Assembly (NCBI GenBank): GCA_018343915.1
Contig: JABRWF010000001.1
Location: 2,666,001-2,730,000 of the forward strand
Length of the DNA: 64,000 bases
DNA from: Agroathelia rolfsii
Taxonomy: Eukaryota; Basidiomycota; Agaricomycetes; Amylocorticiales; Amylocorticiaceae
Reading direction: 5' to 3'
Shown here in pieces: positions 36,198 to 47,362 of the stretch. How positions within the stretch are numbered: the stretch's first letter is position 1; the number at the start of each line of letters is the position of its first letter. The notes below the pieces were generated by a model. The model saw nothing but the letters and a program-made list of their open reading frames with translations, was not told the DNA's origin and searched no databases. The translations under genes and the position numbers were made by a program.

Positions 36198-36787
36198 ATG
36201 CCCGTCTCTGAAATCGATGCCATTTTTTCAACGAAATCCAAGGGCAAGGGCAAAGCTGTTCTACAACCCCCTGTATCGGAAGCCCTGCCTGTCGAGTCCA
36301 GTAAGAAAAAAAGGAAAAAGGACAGGAAACGCAAACGTGCAGAGCAGGAGGGCGATGATAAACCTACAGCAGATGCCCATACTACTCTCGCGCCTACACC
36401 TGCGCCTGTGACTGTCATAGATCCCTCGATACAGATACCATCTGCCAAGAAAGCAAAACAGGAAAAGAGTACAGAGGTATCTATTAAAAAGAGATCGAAA
36501 AAGTCCACACAGGAGGATTCTAGCTTTGCAGATTCTCGTGGAACCGGCCCTCGTACGTCAAATCTATCTTTTCCTTCACAGACAATTTTATCTGAGACAT
36601 CTTCTGTAGGCCGTAAGACAGAGGAAGGTTGGTCTATCTACAAAGAGGACGAACTCGGCATTGGCAATGAAGGAGGAGGTTTGTTAATGTTTCGTTCATC
36701 TCATCTCGCTCGCATTTATCCTACGCAGATACACCATTATGCCCGTTTGATTGTGATTGTTGTATGTTGATTTCACTGTTCATATGA
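36198..36787 (+). CDS. DUF1764 family protein
   Basis: Small basic protein of a conserved eukaryotic family of unknown function. The start at 36198 gives MPVSEIDAIFSTKSKGKGK, followed by a Lys/Arg-rich stretch (SKKKRKKDRKRKRAEQE) that looks like a nuclear or nucleolar signal, then a Thr/Pro-rich linker. The family core is GRKTEEGWSIYKEDELGIG, followed across an intron (from 36678, acceptor ending at 36728) by GGDTPLCPFDCDCC. Its cysteine end (CPFDCDCC) is the hallmark of DUF1764. Here the frame runs on to MLISLFI before the stop at 36785-36787. About 180 residues. A GTACGT at 36552 resembles a donor site, but splicing it breaks the frame, so I keep it exonic. Start codons of this gene and SWI1 are 295 bases apart. 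Confidence 0.85.
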
Positions 36788-37145
36788 TTTTCGCATGCTG
36801 ATATCGCAGATAGGTTTTTAACTTGTTACAATATATGAAAATGAAATACGTATACCCCCAACACTTTACCAATCGTTCTCTGAGCATGACGACCCCTCGG
36901 CTCTTTCGAAGCCTCCCTTGTCGCTTTCGAGCACTGGCTTGAGGAGGTCAAAAAGTAGCCAACATCAATGTCTCCATTTTTCCCGCATCACATTTCCACG
37001 GATACCCATTTATCACCGTTCGAGATGATAGGTGTTGTATTCAGATACCTGATTAAGGGACACATACCCACACACTTAGATGTAGTATATCCACCTGACA
37101 TCATTAATTATTATCATTATCATAAACCACCGCTCATTATCGCGT
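36788..37145. other. Convergent 3' region between DUF1764 gene and cyclin H
   Basis: 358 bases between two stop codons on opposite strands. No gene, RNA or repeat recognised. Confidence 0.5.
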
Positions 37146-38448
37146 TCAGTCATCATCATCATCCATATCTCCCCGTCCATTATCACCGAGATTACCGCTG
37201 CCAGCGCTGGCATCTCCTGGTTCGCGGAAGGGATCATCCGCATCCATCGCCCTGCGCGATGCCTCTGCTTTTCTATTCCTCTTCTCCGTCTGCAAACGTT
37301 CCTCCTCCGCCTTACGCGCCAGCCAGGCTTTACTCCCTGGGACCTTCTCCGGGTTCTTGCACAACCTCAACCGTCTATCAACCTCACGCACAACCTCGAG
37401 CGGCGGCACGTCGCCTGTGCGCTGGATGAGGCCTTTGACCGATTCAATCGTCTTGCGCATCGCATCTGCTGCAGGTGGGGAGGGGATTTTCATTGCAAGC
37501 CATTGATCTGCCAACTCTGGTGCCGCGAGGGAGAGGCAGGCGAGTGCAATCTGCGGTGGTGTGAAGATAAGCTCGGCGTCGGTTAGGCGCGAGGCGCGTA
37601 GGTGGTTCAATGCGGTATCGTAGATAGACTGCGGCTGTTTTGGCGGCACGTCCGGTATACTCTGTAGCAAATGAAAATTCGAGTTCAAGGCTCAGTATCC
37701 ACTCGTAAAGTGGACGAGCGAGTGGCAAAGCTTGCTTACTTGCAAATCAAGCCAGATACCCCAGAGACTTCGATGTGATTGCCATACGGCAAATTCAAAG
37801 CTTAGGCTTTGTGCAACGAGGAACTCGAGATCGAGTACATCCGAGGGAGATGTCTTGGGTATGTTTGATGTATACGCCTCGAGTGTGATAGGGTTGTTTG
37901 TTGTCTTCGTCGCCAGGAATAATGTTGTCAACCTGGGTATCACCGACGATGGTCAATCATGCAATCGATACATACAGACAAGTCCAGAAGAGATTACACA
38001 CATGACATTCTTGGGATGCCAATCCATCACCGTATTCTTGAGATAGAACCGCTTCAGATACGCCACTGCGGTCGCCTCGACCTCCTCGGGAAATCGAAAG
38101 TGCCCACAGAGCTGCGTGATCTTGCTGGTGTAGAGCTTAACGAGCACGAGCTCCTCGTCTGCGTTTAAAAATGACACATTGGCCGATGATCCTGGCTTGA
38201 ATTTGTTCATCGTGTGCTCTCCTACTCGCATTTCCTATTGTGTGGGGAAAGATAATTGCACGTACCTCATCGGCCTCAAACTTGTCTCGAATGGCACGTA
38301 CAGCAGTAGCATTGAGAGACGTGCGTGTTTCATACAGTTGTTCGGGGGAAAAGCGCCAGTTTTTGTATTGTGTGCTTGTTTCGTATATGGATATAGGGTT
38401 TGCAGGTATCGATGTCGATGCCTTTGTGGTTGTAGCAGTAGCCGCCAT
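37146..38448 (-). CDS. CCL1: Cyclin H homologue, CDK-activating kinase/TFIIH subunit
   Basis: Regulatory partner of Cdk7/Kin28 in TFIIH; needed for phosphorylation of the RNA polymerase II tail and for CDK activation. From the ATG at 38448: a short variable start, then IYETSTQYKNWRFSPEQLYE, the conserved cyclin H N-terminal segment. Next come VSFLNADEELVLVKLYTSKI (before the first cyclin box), FPEEVEATAVAYLKRFYLKN and VMDWHPKNVM, then after an intron LTTLFLATKTTNN. The order continues with DVLDLEFLVAQSLSFEFAVW, RSLWGIWLDLQ and a second cyclin fold ending around PPQIALACLSLAAPELADQW. The tail is charged and ends MDDDDD at 37146. About 385 residues in at least four exons. The start lies 283 bases from the U6 gene on the other strand. 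Confidence 0.9.
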
Positions 38449-38730
38449 AACAGTATTAAGAGAATAGATAGTAGGTCAAAAATAGGCCAGTCCAGCAACA
38501 ACAGTGATCCGTTTAGGAAAGGGGTAGCGAAGGCAGGACAAACCAATGTAATGATGAAAGCAGCAGATTTGTGTTTCAGAATCAAGCACTAGGTAACAAC
38601 TTGAATGCGATGCGAGGTTGTAATCAAGCATGTAAAGAAGCACAGCATTGATGCCCATTTTAGGAAGGCGGTTGGCTGAGTTTATGCCATGGGAGCGTCG
38701 GCACTCACCGCCACACATACATAGACTTAT

Positions 38731-38753
38731 GTCCCCTTCGGGGTGACATACGT

Positions 38754-38785
<32 letters not shown>

Positions 38786-38850
38786 GGCCCCTGCACAAGG
38801 ATGACACGCTTTCCCGGAGTGGTATCGCTACGGCGATCAATATTTATTTT
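38731..38850 (+). ncRNA. U6 spliceosomal snRNA
   Basis: Catalytic-core RNA of the spliceosome, made by RNA polymerase III. The central region is essentially identical to the universal U6 core: AAAATTGGAACGATACAGAG at 38755-38774, the ACAGAGA box at 38769-38775, the AGC triad at 38781-38783, and TGGCCCCTGCACAAGGATGA (internal stem-loop) after it. The 5' end folds as a stem capped by UUCG (GTC/GAC plus CCC/GGG, 38731-38747). A second hairpin, ATCGC-TACG-GCGAT at 38824-38837, closes the 3' region. Termination is expected at the T runs 38847-38850 or 38856-38861. No intron interrupts the core. No convincing upstream TATA box was seen; GATTCGTTTC at 38909-38918 is a weak match to a Pol III B box downstream. 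Exact 3' end uncertain. Confidence 0.93.
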
Positions 38851-39119
38851 ACTCCTTTTTTGCTCCTGATAACCGCAATTTGCACACAGACTCAGACCTC
38901 TTTGCTTAGATTCGTTTCACTTCGATAAGGCATAAATGTCATACATTCCATATTGCGACTATGTTACATGTTTGTACCCATATATCCATATTGACTATCA
39001 CAGAACAAAACCACTAGCATTACAACTGCCCAGCAATTGTAGTAGCTCCAAGAAATGCGCTCATTACATGATACCCTTAGGTGAAGATTATACCGATGAT
39101 AAAGTACGCTAGCCGCCCG

Positions 39120-42100
39120 TTAACAACGCATGACGCTCAAGACGACGACAAACCGCCACGCTTGAGCTTGAGCAAGCGGAGCTTCTGCCTGAGGTCCTGT
39201 TGAACAAGACAAGTCAGGACACAATATGAACAAGAGCAAAACGGCATTGAGACCCACCTCGACCTCATCCGGCTGCAATGTGCCCCGATGACGCTCCTCT
39301 TCGACACCTTTCTCGATGCTATCAATAACCTCTTCCACGAGATCACGATAGTTAACGCCGAAAAAGTGCGTCAACTTGGCCGCACGCCTGCGGCGCACTT
39401 GGAACTCTGTCACCTCCGGCTGAGGACTTGTGACGCTCATCGTATCAAATTCAGACCGAAGGGAGGATATCGATGGCCGCTCGGGCAGCGACCGGCGTCG
39501 TTCGGTTCTCACCGAGGATATAGATGGGCGGCGCGAGAGCGTCTCGTCGTCCACCACGTCATCCTCCGGGATCGTTTGCGTCTCGTTGAGGTATTGGTGC
39601 AACTCGGCCAGCGACTCTCTATCATCCTATAAATAAAACAAACCAGTGAGTTTTTTCTCGGGGTTGACAACAAGGTTAAGCGAGAATGCAACGTTACATA
39701 CTCGATCGATGATATCGTTAAGGGAATGCAGCGAATGTTGATAGTGATTATAGACACTGCTCCTTCGCTTTTGCCTCCTTGTATCTTGGCTGCCCTCGTT
39801 CGTAGCGCCGCTATCATCTTCGTTATCGTCGGAGAGCTTTGAATAGTATGATTCTGACGACTGTCGCTGCCATCGATTATGCCTGCTTTTAAAATAGGCT
39901 GACTGATTGATATTGCGAGTTGTCGGGCTGGGCGTGCCGGATCGTAGTAACTCTCTGCGGCCAATAGAATGTATTGATGAGGTCGCAGTGGGACTTTGCG
40001 GAGAACGGGGCTCTTGGGGCGCAGGTGTACTCGATGCCTTGTGCGGTTGCCTAGTGTGATACAGTGTCTGTGGAGGCGCCTCTCCGAATACCTGATCACA
40101 GGGTGATAGGAGTGAATAGGAATGAACAAAATGAAGGGTCACAAAAATAAAATAAAATAAAAAAAGAGCGCATGTGCCTACCTGTTCCATCTTATGCGCT
40201 CTGCGCACATTAAGGGCCTTCTCTTTGGTATCCAACTCGGTTTTGTTCCAGTCCAGATCATCGAACCACATGGGCGTCAAGGGAGCATCAGCTGCATCCC
40301 GCTTGCGCTTCATCCTCCATCTCGATAACCCCTCATCCTCAGACACCGGACTATTATGCTCCTCCATCACCTCAGGGAGCGAGGATTCGAGATCGAAGCT
40401 CCCAATGACAAGGTCAGCTGGAACACGCGAGCCAAGGAAGCGATGTAACTTGGCCAATTTGTCACGCTTGCGCCTGCGTTCGAGCTCCGCCGCCTCTTCA
40501 GGGGTTGGGATGTCAAAGAAAGACGGCGCCGACGGCGAGCTCATGTGACCCAGTTTGCTCGAGTGTGCCCTCGATGCAGAACGTCCCCCTGCCTCTTCAG
40601 AGAAGTCGACAAAAGACGAGGCATCGTCTCGTGAAGCATCATGAGAGACGTCACCCTTGGCTGCATTTGCAGCACGCGGATTGCCTTTTCCTTCCACCGT
40701 GCCCGAATCGTCGTCGTCCGAATCGTCTGAGGAATGGTCAACCGGGAAGGAGAGATGATCCGGGCTCATAGGATCTGAGTGTCGTCTTCCACTGACAGAG
40801 ACATAGCGAGTACCGTCTGGTTGTGGTGGCCAGTCAGCGGACGAGGGACTTGATGCCAGGATATATGCGTTCTCCGACATCGACTGCGCCGCACGCTGGT
40901 GACGATTCCTTTGTGCTACGGCACTGGAAGACACTACCAGGCGGGCATTGCCATTCCCGTCATCCGTGAGTGGGAGCAATGAATTTGCGTCTGGGGTCTG
41001 TCCAAAGACCTGGGCCAGCTTCTTCGTTTTGCGAACGAGGTCGGCCCTCTCATGCGCGTTGAGATGATTCGTCGTAGGTGGGAAGCGCTGGCCTGCAAAA
41101 CTGTTTCCAGTGGTTACATTGGGAGACACATGTCGAGAGGTGGATGGAGACCGAGATTTGTCTTTACCCTTCCTTGCAGAACGAGGCTGAAGGAAAGAAG
41201 GCTTCCCGAGCGCAGTAACAACAGGTTTGGTATCAATCTTGAGAACAGTTTTGGGGCCAGTATTGTCTGAGGGAGTCGTATCATGTTCCATGGCAAATTG
41301 AGGAAAGTCCATTGCAGCAGGAGAAATGAGGTCAATGAAAGATTCGCCACTTTGCCTACGCTGTGAGCGGCCAGAGGTGAAGTTGGATATCATGGAGGGT
41401 TGGTTTTGGTGGCTATTGCAGGGTCGCGTACAGGATTGGCGAACGTAATAAGGGGCGTCAATCCGACGTGTATAATGGGGAGAGGAAGAGAAGGAAGATG
41501 AAGTGTAACAGTCAAGGGACGATGGGACTGTTATGGGCCGTGGTCGTTGGGAGCGCTTCAGAGATTGCCTCGATCTTGTCTGATCGTAGGTGTCTGTGCA
41601 CTGTTTGCCGACGGCGTCGTCGCCGTCGATGGTGTGTTGGTGGTGGCCGTTGTCGTCAGACGGGAAAGAAGTCTGTCGAGTGGAGGAACACCCGTAGTTA
41701 CCATGCCAGTCACGTGAACCTACTTCCGCCACTGTGGCGTTTCATCAAAAAAGGAAATCCATAATGAAACCCGTTTCGATCACTTTCTTATTTATTTATT
41801 CCATTGCGAGCCACTTACCAGACCGCCGTTTCCGCAACTTCGCCCTGAATCGATGTTCGCCTTCATGCAAATCAGGCAACACTGATACCCATTCATCTTC
41901 CTTCTTTGAGCTGGGGATTCCAACATGAGAAGATATTTTGCTTATTGAGATCAGCTTGCCAATCCCTCTCAGGCTTGTTGCCGGTGAAGAGGAAGTCTTA
42001 TCTCCCGTCGCGGTCTTGTCGCTGCTACAGTGCATCGCTTCTGTGCTCCGTTTGGTCCCGCTACGCGCATCCTCCTCGGCGGGCTTACTGTTGTTGCTGT

Positions 42101-42572
42101 TGATGCCATGTGTGTCGCTACGAGCGACGTCGTCGCTGCTGCCTTGGGCCCGCACCTGCGGCATGCGGACGAGTGACAGTGTCCTGACGTCGGACATCGT
42201 GTTCTCTTTGCCTATTGAGACCATAAGGGCCCCACGAAGCCTTCCATCATGGGACACCCTGATGCTGGTCAGGCCCTCATCCTCTGCGGCCGACGAGAGC
42301 GATGAGGATGTCCTGGGGCGATGTCCCTTCATAGGTGCCTTAGGAATACCCGTTCGCGACGGTCGTTTTCCCCTTGGAGGGGGAGGCAGAGACACGACAG
42401 GCGAGTCTGGCGGTGACGGAATGTACATATCCGTGTGCAACTTGATTGCACCCCTAGCGTCGTCCTCTAGCAGTGCATCAAGGTCGTCACAGATAGCACG
42501 AGTTTTGTAAATGCTGTCCGAGTCCGCCGTCTCGATCGTTACAAAGGCGTCAATTGGATTGTAATGCATCAT
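39120..42572 (-). CDS. Large unrecognised basic/Ser-rich protein with repeated K-L-FG motif
   Basis: I do not recognise this gene. I read it as one gene of about 1,050 residues from the ATG at 42572 (MMHYNPIDAFVTIETADSDS) to GGLSSS at 39120. Exon 1 ends at 41819 with a perfect donor (GTAAGT); a 87-base intron leads to an acceptor ACAG at 41735-41732 and continues in frame as VAEVGSRDWHGNYG. The frame after that acceptor is open for over 100 codons before its first ATG (41393), which supports the join. Further introns lie near 40180-40095, 39705-39627 and 39250-39195. Most of the protein is disordered, with Ser, Arg and Asp runs. Four short helical-looking motifs recur: KTKKLAQVFGQTP, RDKLAKLHRFLGSRVP, AHKMEQVFGEAPP and RRAAKLTHFFGVNY. 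No enzyme domain is seen. The two halves could be separate genes. Confidence 0.68.
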
Positions 42573-42966
42573 CTTGTTTTGTTCGTAAATTCGTCGTAAG
42601 GAATCAACGTCAATAGATCGTCAAGGGGGTATGGAAAACCAGAAATTCGTAAAAGCCTACGATGCACAGGAAGGCAGCCGCAAGACCACAGACACCAGCT
42701 CGAGACTTGGAAAGAGAGAGTAAATGAGAGAGAAACTCAGAGAGTTGAATCATGCAACAGAATTCCGTTCTCGTTCTCTCCGCATAATGTCTACAAAGCC
42801 ATATACATATTCCGCGATTCTTCGTCTTCCCTCTTACAACCTCGTTTCTGATACATAATGATCGGATACGAACTCGTTACCGGCCTTGGCTCTGCCGCAA
42901 GGCCCGAGTGCCATCGACAATGGCCCACTCAACCGTTCATACCTCGGCGGGGAGGGGGCTGAAAGG

Positions 42967-43004
<38 letters not shown>
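42967..43004. repeat. Homopolymer (A)38
   Basis: Thirty-eight consecutive A on the plus strand, the longest homopolymer in the window. Flanks (CTGAAAGG before, GTGTCACC after) give no sign of an inserted cDNA. Length may not be reliable. Confidence 0.85.
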
Positions 43005-43006
<2 letters not shown>

Positions 43007-43621
43007 GTCACCTCCTTCCAATGGGGTATGCAGTGGTGCTTGCAGCCTGGCAACGGCCAGCCACCATCTGTCCAGGCCATCCATAGGCACGCACACTACA
43101 TCTCTGCTTCGTTTCGGTGATCCGAGAAATATTTCCTTTTTGCCCGCCTGAAATGACTGACGCACGGGGGCCGTCCATCGATGCCGTTCGTTTTCTCGAT
43201 TTCGATTTTTTAATATGCGCATGTGTAATGCATTGCCTCTGCGCCGTTGCAAGGCTTTGTGATGTAACTCGCCGCGTGTCTGATGCGTGATTGGTATATG
43301 TATGCGAGGCGCGCGCTTCGCATAATTGAGAAAAAGTTCCGTTGACATGATAAAGCCATCTCTAACGCCCTATTAACCGGAATCTCCATCTAAACTTTTA
43401 ATTCCGTCAGTGGTGTAGTTACTCCCCCTGTCCCCGACTCTAAGCGGGATTGATGAGATACGATATCGCATCAAAACATGGGTCAAAAATATTATTACAC
43501 GTATAGATTTGGATAATTAGATGAAGGGGAGACCGATATGAAGAAGAAAGGGGGAAAAAAGGCGTGATATCATACATGTCCGCGTGCAGTGAGTAACCGA
43601 GATCAAAAGAGAGAGAGAGGA

Positions 43622-43633
43622 GGGGGGGGGGGG
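43622..43633. repeat. Homopolymer (G)12
   Basis: Twelve consecutive G on the plus strand, about 45 bases past the NVJ2-like stop codon, therefore likely within its 3' UTR (C run in the transcript). Confidence 0.8.
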
Positions 43634-43675
43634 TGGAAAGCAGATGAAAAAGCGATAGCGACAAAGAAAACAAAA

Positions 43676-46600
43676 TTAGGATAGCGGTGGAGATGCAGGC
43701 GTGACCTTGCGCGGCGGTAAAGGCGGGCCAACACGTGAAGGGGCAACAGCGGCAGCGATTGGAGTAGGTGCTGCAATTGTTGGCACAGCAGACACAGTTG
43801 GAGCCTTGCCGCTGCTGCTCGCCTCCGAAACCTCGTCGGACTGCGGTCCGTCAGCCGTAAACTGTGGTGTGGGTGAAAGGTCTTGCGACACACGCCAAGA
43901 TGTACGACGGTCCCTTGATACAATGTTCTTGAGCGCCTCAGATGCGCGAGACTCTATCACTGCTCCATTCCCACCATCGCCCCCGTGAATCGTTGTGGCG
44001 CCTGAGTCAAGGTTAGACTGTTTGCGCGGTGGTAGCGGTGGCGGCGCGGGCTTCGATGACGCGGGCGGCTGCGATTGCGGCGACAGAGACATTGAAGGCA
44101 CGGCCGAGGTACTACCACCAGATTCGTTCGTCTCTGTTTGCTCTCCCGCATCATCGTTGCCATTACTTGCATTCGAATCAAAGGCGGCAGGCTGCACATC
44201 CGAATTATTACCCTGCTGCGGGTGCAGTGTCGGGCTTCTGAACAATCGGTACACGGATGGCATTCCACCAGGTGACGCTGACTGCACCTGGGGAGGAGGA
44301 GCAACATTACCCATCGACATGACCTCACCGCGATGGCTAGCATGTATACCCGGGATCGTCATCGTTCGAGGCGCCGTTGGCTGGCTGCGAATCGGCGCCT
44401 GGGCTGGCAGGTGATCACGGTCGTGACCATCGATAGTCATTGATGTCGTCGGTGTGCGCGAAATTGCCGGGGGCACGAGTTTATTGACGACACCCGTCTC
44501 GGCCCCGAGCTGGGACGATGACGGCGGTTTGGCAAACGACGCACCAGGCGAGGACGACAGGCCGCCCAAGAAGGATGTCGCAGGTGAGGTCATGCTAATC
44601 GTTCTGCCCTGCAGGCCATTTACTCTACCGCCATTAGAGATCGATACAGGGTCCGGCCTGGATTCAGATGAACCAGAAACAGGAGCAGGAGTAGAAATCA
44701 GCCGCTCCCTTTGCTTCCTTTCTTCTACAGCAGCGCGCATTTCAGCGTAGCTACGCTGCTTGTGCGAATCCGTCCGCATCTCGGAAGGTCCCACATCAGG
44801 AACATCATGCACCTGCTGCTGCTGCTGCAAAGACGATGATGGTGCCAAAGGCGGGGCGCGATCCTGGTTAATATGATTATTATCTCTATCCTTATTCTTC
44901 AGCGAGTTCCATTTGGCACCCCAGTTGCGCAATGTTTCTTTAGCACTCGCCTGCAGGGCCTGTTTATCTGTGGCCGCTGCACGAGACTTGAGGGTAGCGA
45001 GGAATGAAGGGCTTGATGGTTGCTGCTCCGCCTGTCCACCAGAGCTAACATTGGAACGGACGGACTTGTGACTTGTGATAGAACTGGCATCATTGAATGA
45101 ACTGTCGCCGTTGTCCTGATCGACGAAAGAAGATGATGAGGATGAGCGCGAGCGCGTACGGTCCGATAGCGATGGTATACGAATAGGGGACAATAATACC
45201 CCATTATCTGGGTTCTCCCGTGGCGTAATTGATTCACTCTCTGTTCCACGGCTCGGCGTGGACCTTGAGCGTTGCGAGCTAGCCGGGTCCAATTCTGCTG
45301 CTCTTCCACGTCTGTCATCGAACGAAGATGGTTGTGTACCGGCGACGGACGCTTCCTCGACCACTGAAGGACCATCATTAGCTGTCGATGAGAACCATGT
45401 CCGTCTCTTCAAAGAAACAGGGGTCGACGCAGATGACGGGGTCGTTTCTCCGCTGCCCTCTGCACCTTGGCGGGCCGCGGATTTGGACTGTTCGGTGTGC
45501 GACGGCGGTGATGGGGAGGCACTTGTCGACTGCGCTTGCACTTCGTCCGCAGAGTGAGAGTGGGGTATATCACTCGGGGCCATAGGGGGAGATGTCGAAA
45601 TGTCCGGGTCAGATGCCGAGGCGAGCGTTGCCAGACCCTCGTTCTTGTTTGCTTGCGTCGGGGACGGTTCCGGTGACCTGGCGCTCCTCTCATTGCGGAC
45701 CGCATCTGCCCAAATACCACCCCGGTGTGCATAGTGTGCACTTGGGAAAAAGGCGATGTCATCCATGTTGGGCATAACAATGGACTCTTGAATCTATACA
45801 TGTCGGTTAGATAAACGTCTAGACGTCACATGGCGAAACTTATTATTATTATTATTACTTACAATCTCCTTGAGCCTGGACTCAATCTGGTTCAAAATCA
45901 TACCCCAAGTGATCTGCCGATCGCTTACAACGGGTTCGACATCGAGTACCATCCTGGGCGGTTGCGTGAACGCATACCAGATCCGATTGCTCGGTGGGCG
46001 CTTGACCTTAATGAGCAAGTTCCCATCCAGCTCACGCAGCACAGCAGCGAGAACGAGCTTCACTGTATACGACTTGAACCGCGCCGAAAGATTGATTGTT
46101 GCAGTAGCCTCGACGGTGATGCGGACCTCGCCTTTGTATTGTAGGCGCACCTCGATTGCGGCGTCACCCTCGCGTGTGAGCTCTTTGAGCATCGGCTTAC
46201 TCAGCATCGGCGCCGTGTCGCCTACGGAAACCTCGGTGACGACGATATCTGTGAGGAATGCGGGCCGCTTCACCTTGGAGAGTTTCTTCATCAGCCGACC
46301 GATGATGTACGCCTCCAGCATCTCGGTGCGGTACATGCTGAAGAACAGCCTGCCGAGGAGCGCGTTTAGCCACCGCATGGGGATCACGTCCGGCGCCTCG
46401 TCGAGTGTCGCGATCAGGTGCTGCATATCGTCTGCGTGGTAAACAGCCTCGAGCGGCTGCAACGTCGGGTAGTTTGCGGGGTGGTCCGAGGCGTGAATGA
46501 GCGCGAGGTACCAATCCTCCATCTCGACGTTGGACTTGACGAAGATGAACCATGGCGTGCGCACATCGAGCGCCTCAGCCTGGGCTGCCTCGCGTACGCG

Positions 46601-47362
46601 CTCAGCCTCGAGCAATTTCTCGAGTTCCCGTGCCCGTTTCCTCTTCTCGCCCTTGGTACCTGCCCCCGTCGTGTGCTGCTGATTGTTCAGTTCATCTACC
46701 GCCTCATCCGGATCCACGATCTTCTCCATCCCCATCTCGCGCGTCACACTCGGCTGTGTCTCGGACGGCACACGTGGCTTCAAACAGATCGCATTCCGTT
46801 TCGCAAACAGCTCGCCATCAAGCTGGCCCTCAGGGTACACTACCACCTCATGCCCGCCCAGCTCGATCGCCGCCTCGCACTCGGACATTGCCTCATCCTC
46901 ATACAGATAGAGCACCTTGCCCTTGAGCACGACGAACCAAGTATCCTTGGGCCGCCGCTCACTGGTACCGTTGCCGCGCGAGCGGGTGCTATCGAGGAGC
47001 GAGCGCATCATGTTGACATACCCGCCATCGGTCGAGGGTGTTTCTTCGAATGTGCGTCGGACGATGAGCCAGCCTTTGCGTGTCGTGGGTTGGTCCTGGA
47101 GCGGTAGTGCCGTGGAGGAGGAGGAGGAGGATGACGCAGTGGTGGAAGTGGTAGTAGTGCCCTTGTCTTTCTCCTGCTCCTCGCCTTGTTTGCCATCCTC
47201 ACCACTGGGTGACTGAAGCTTGGCTTTTGCCTTCTTGTCGACATCAGCATCGCCTACGGGCACAGAGGTGTAGATAGAGAAGAAGATGGCACCAAGGACG
47301 AGGAGGGGGATAAAGGTGACTCCACCTAGGACGTATGCATAGAGAATGGCTTTGAAGGACAT
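43676..47362 (-). CDS. NVJ2: NVJ2/TEX2-like protein: membrane anchor, PH domain and SMP lipid-transfer domain
   Basis: Predicted lipid-transfer protein at ER contact sites (nucleus-vacuole junction or ER-Golgi in yeast). From the ATG at 47362: an N-terminal membrane segment (residues 5-33, [19 protein letters not shown]), a charged low-complexity linker, then a PH domain around residues 95-290 ([58 protein letters not shown]). The SMP domain spans about 335-500: [60 protein letters not shown] and [18 protein letters not shown]. An intron with donor GTAAGT after SRLKEI joins in frame to [16 protein letters not shown]. The following 700 residues are Ser/Pro-rich and disordered, with two SH3-ligand-like motifs (PPPLPPRK and GPPLPPRK). 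About 1,205 residues. Orthology to Nvj2 rests on domain order. Confidence 0.85.

Larger units (their letters stand above)
42573..43675. other. Intergenic: upstream of the unrecognised gene and NVJ2 3' flank
   Basis: About 1.1 kb with no supportable gene. It holds an A run of 38 (42967-43004), a G run of 12 (43622-43633), and a GA-rich tract just before the latter. The remainder looks like ordinary promoter and 3' UTR sequence. Confidence 0.5.

Noticed and set aside
36541..36576. Intron in the DUF1764 gene from GTACGT to TTCACAG
   Set aside because: Splicing it out creates an early stop, while unspliced sequence stays in frame to the conserved core.
41393..41732. Separate start of the second half of the unknown gene at ATG 41393 (MISNFTSG)
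   Set aside because: The frame is open for 113 codons upstream and joins in frame to the preceding gene through a consensus intron, so an internal exon is more likely. Kept as a possibility in the gene entry.
42886..43120. Plus-strand frames reading through the A run (poly-Lys)
   Set aside because: Homopolymer artefact; no similarity and no gene context.
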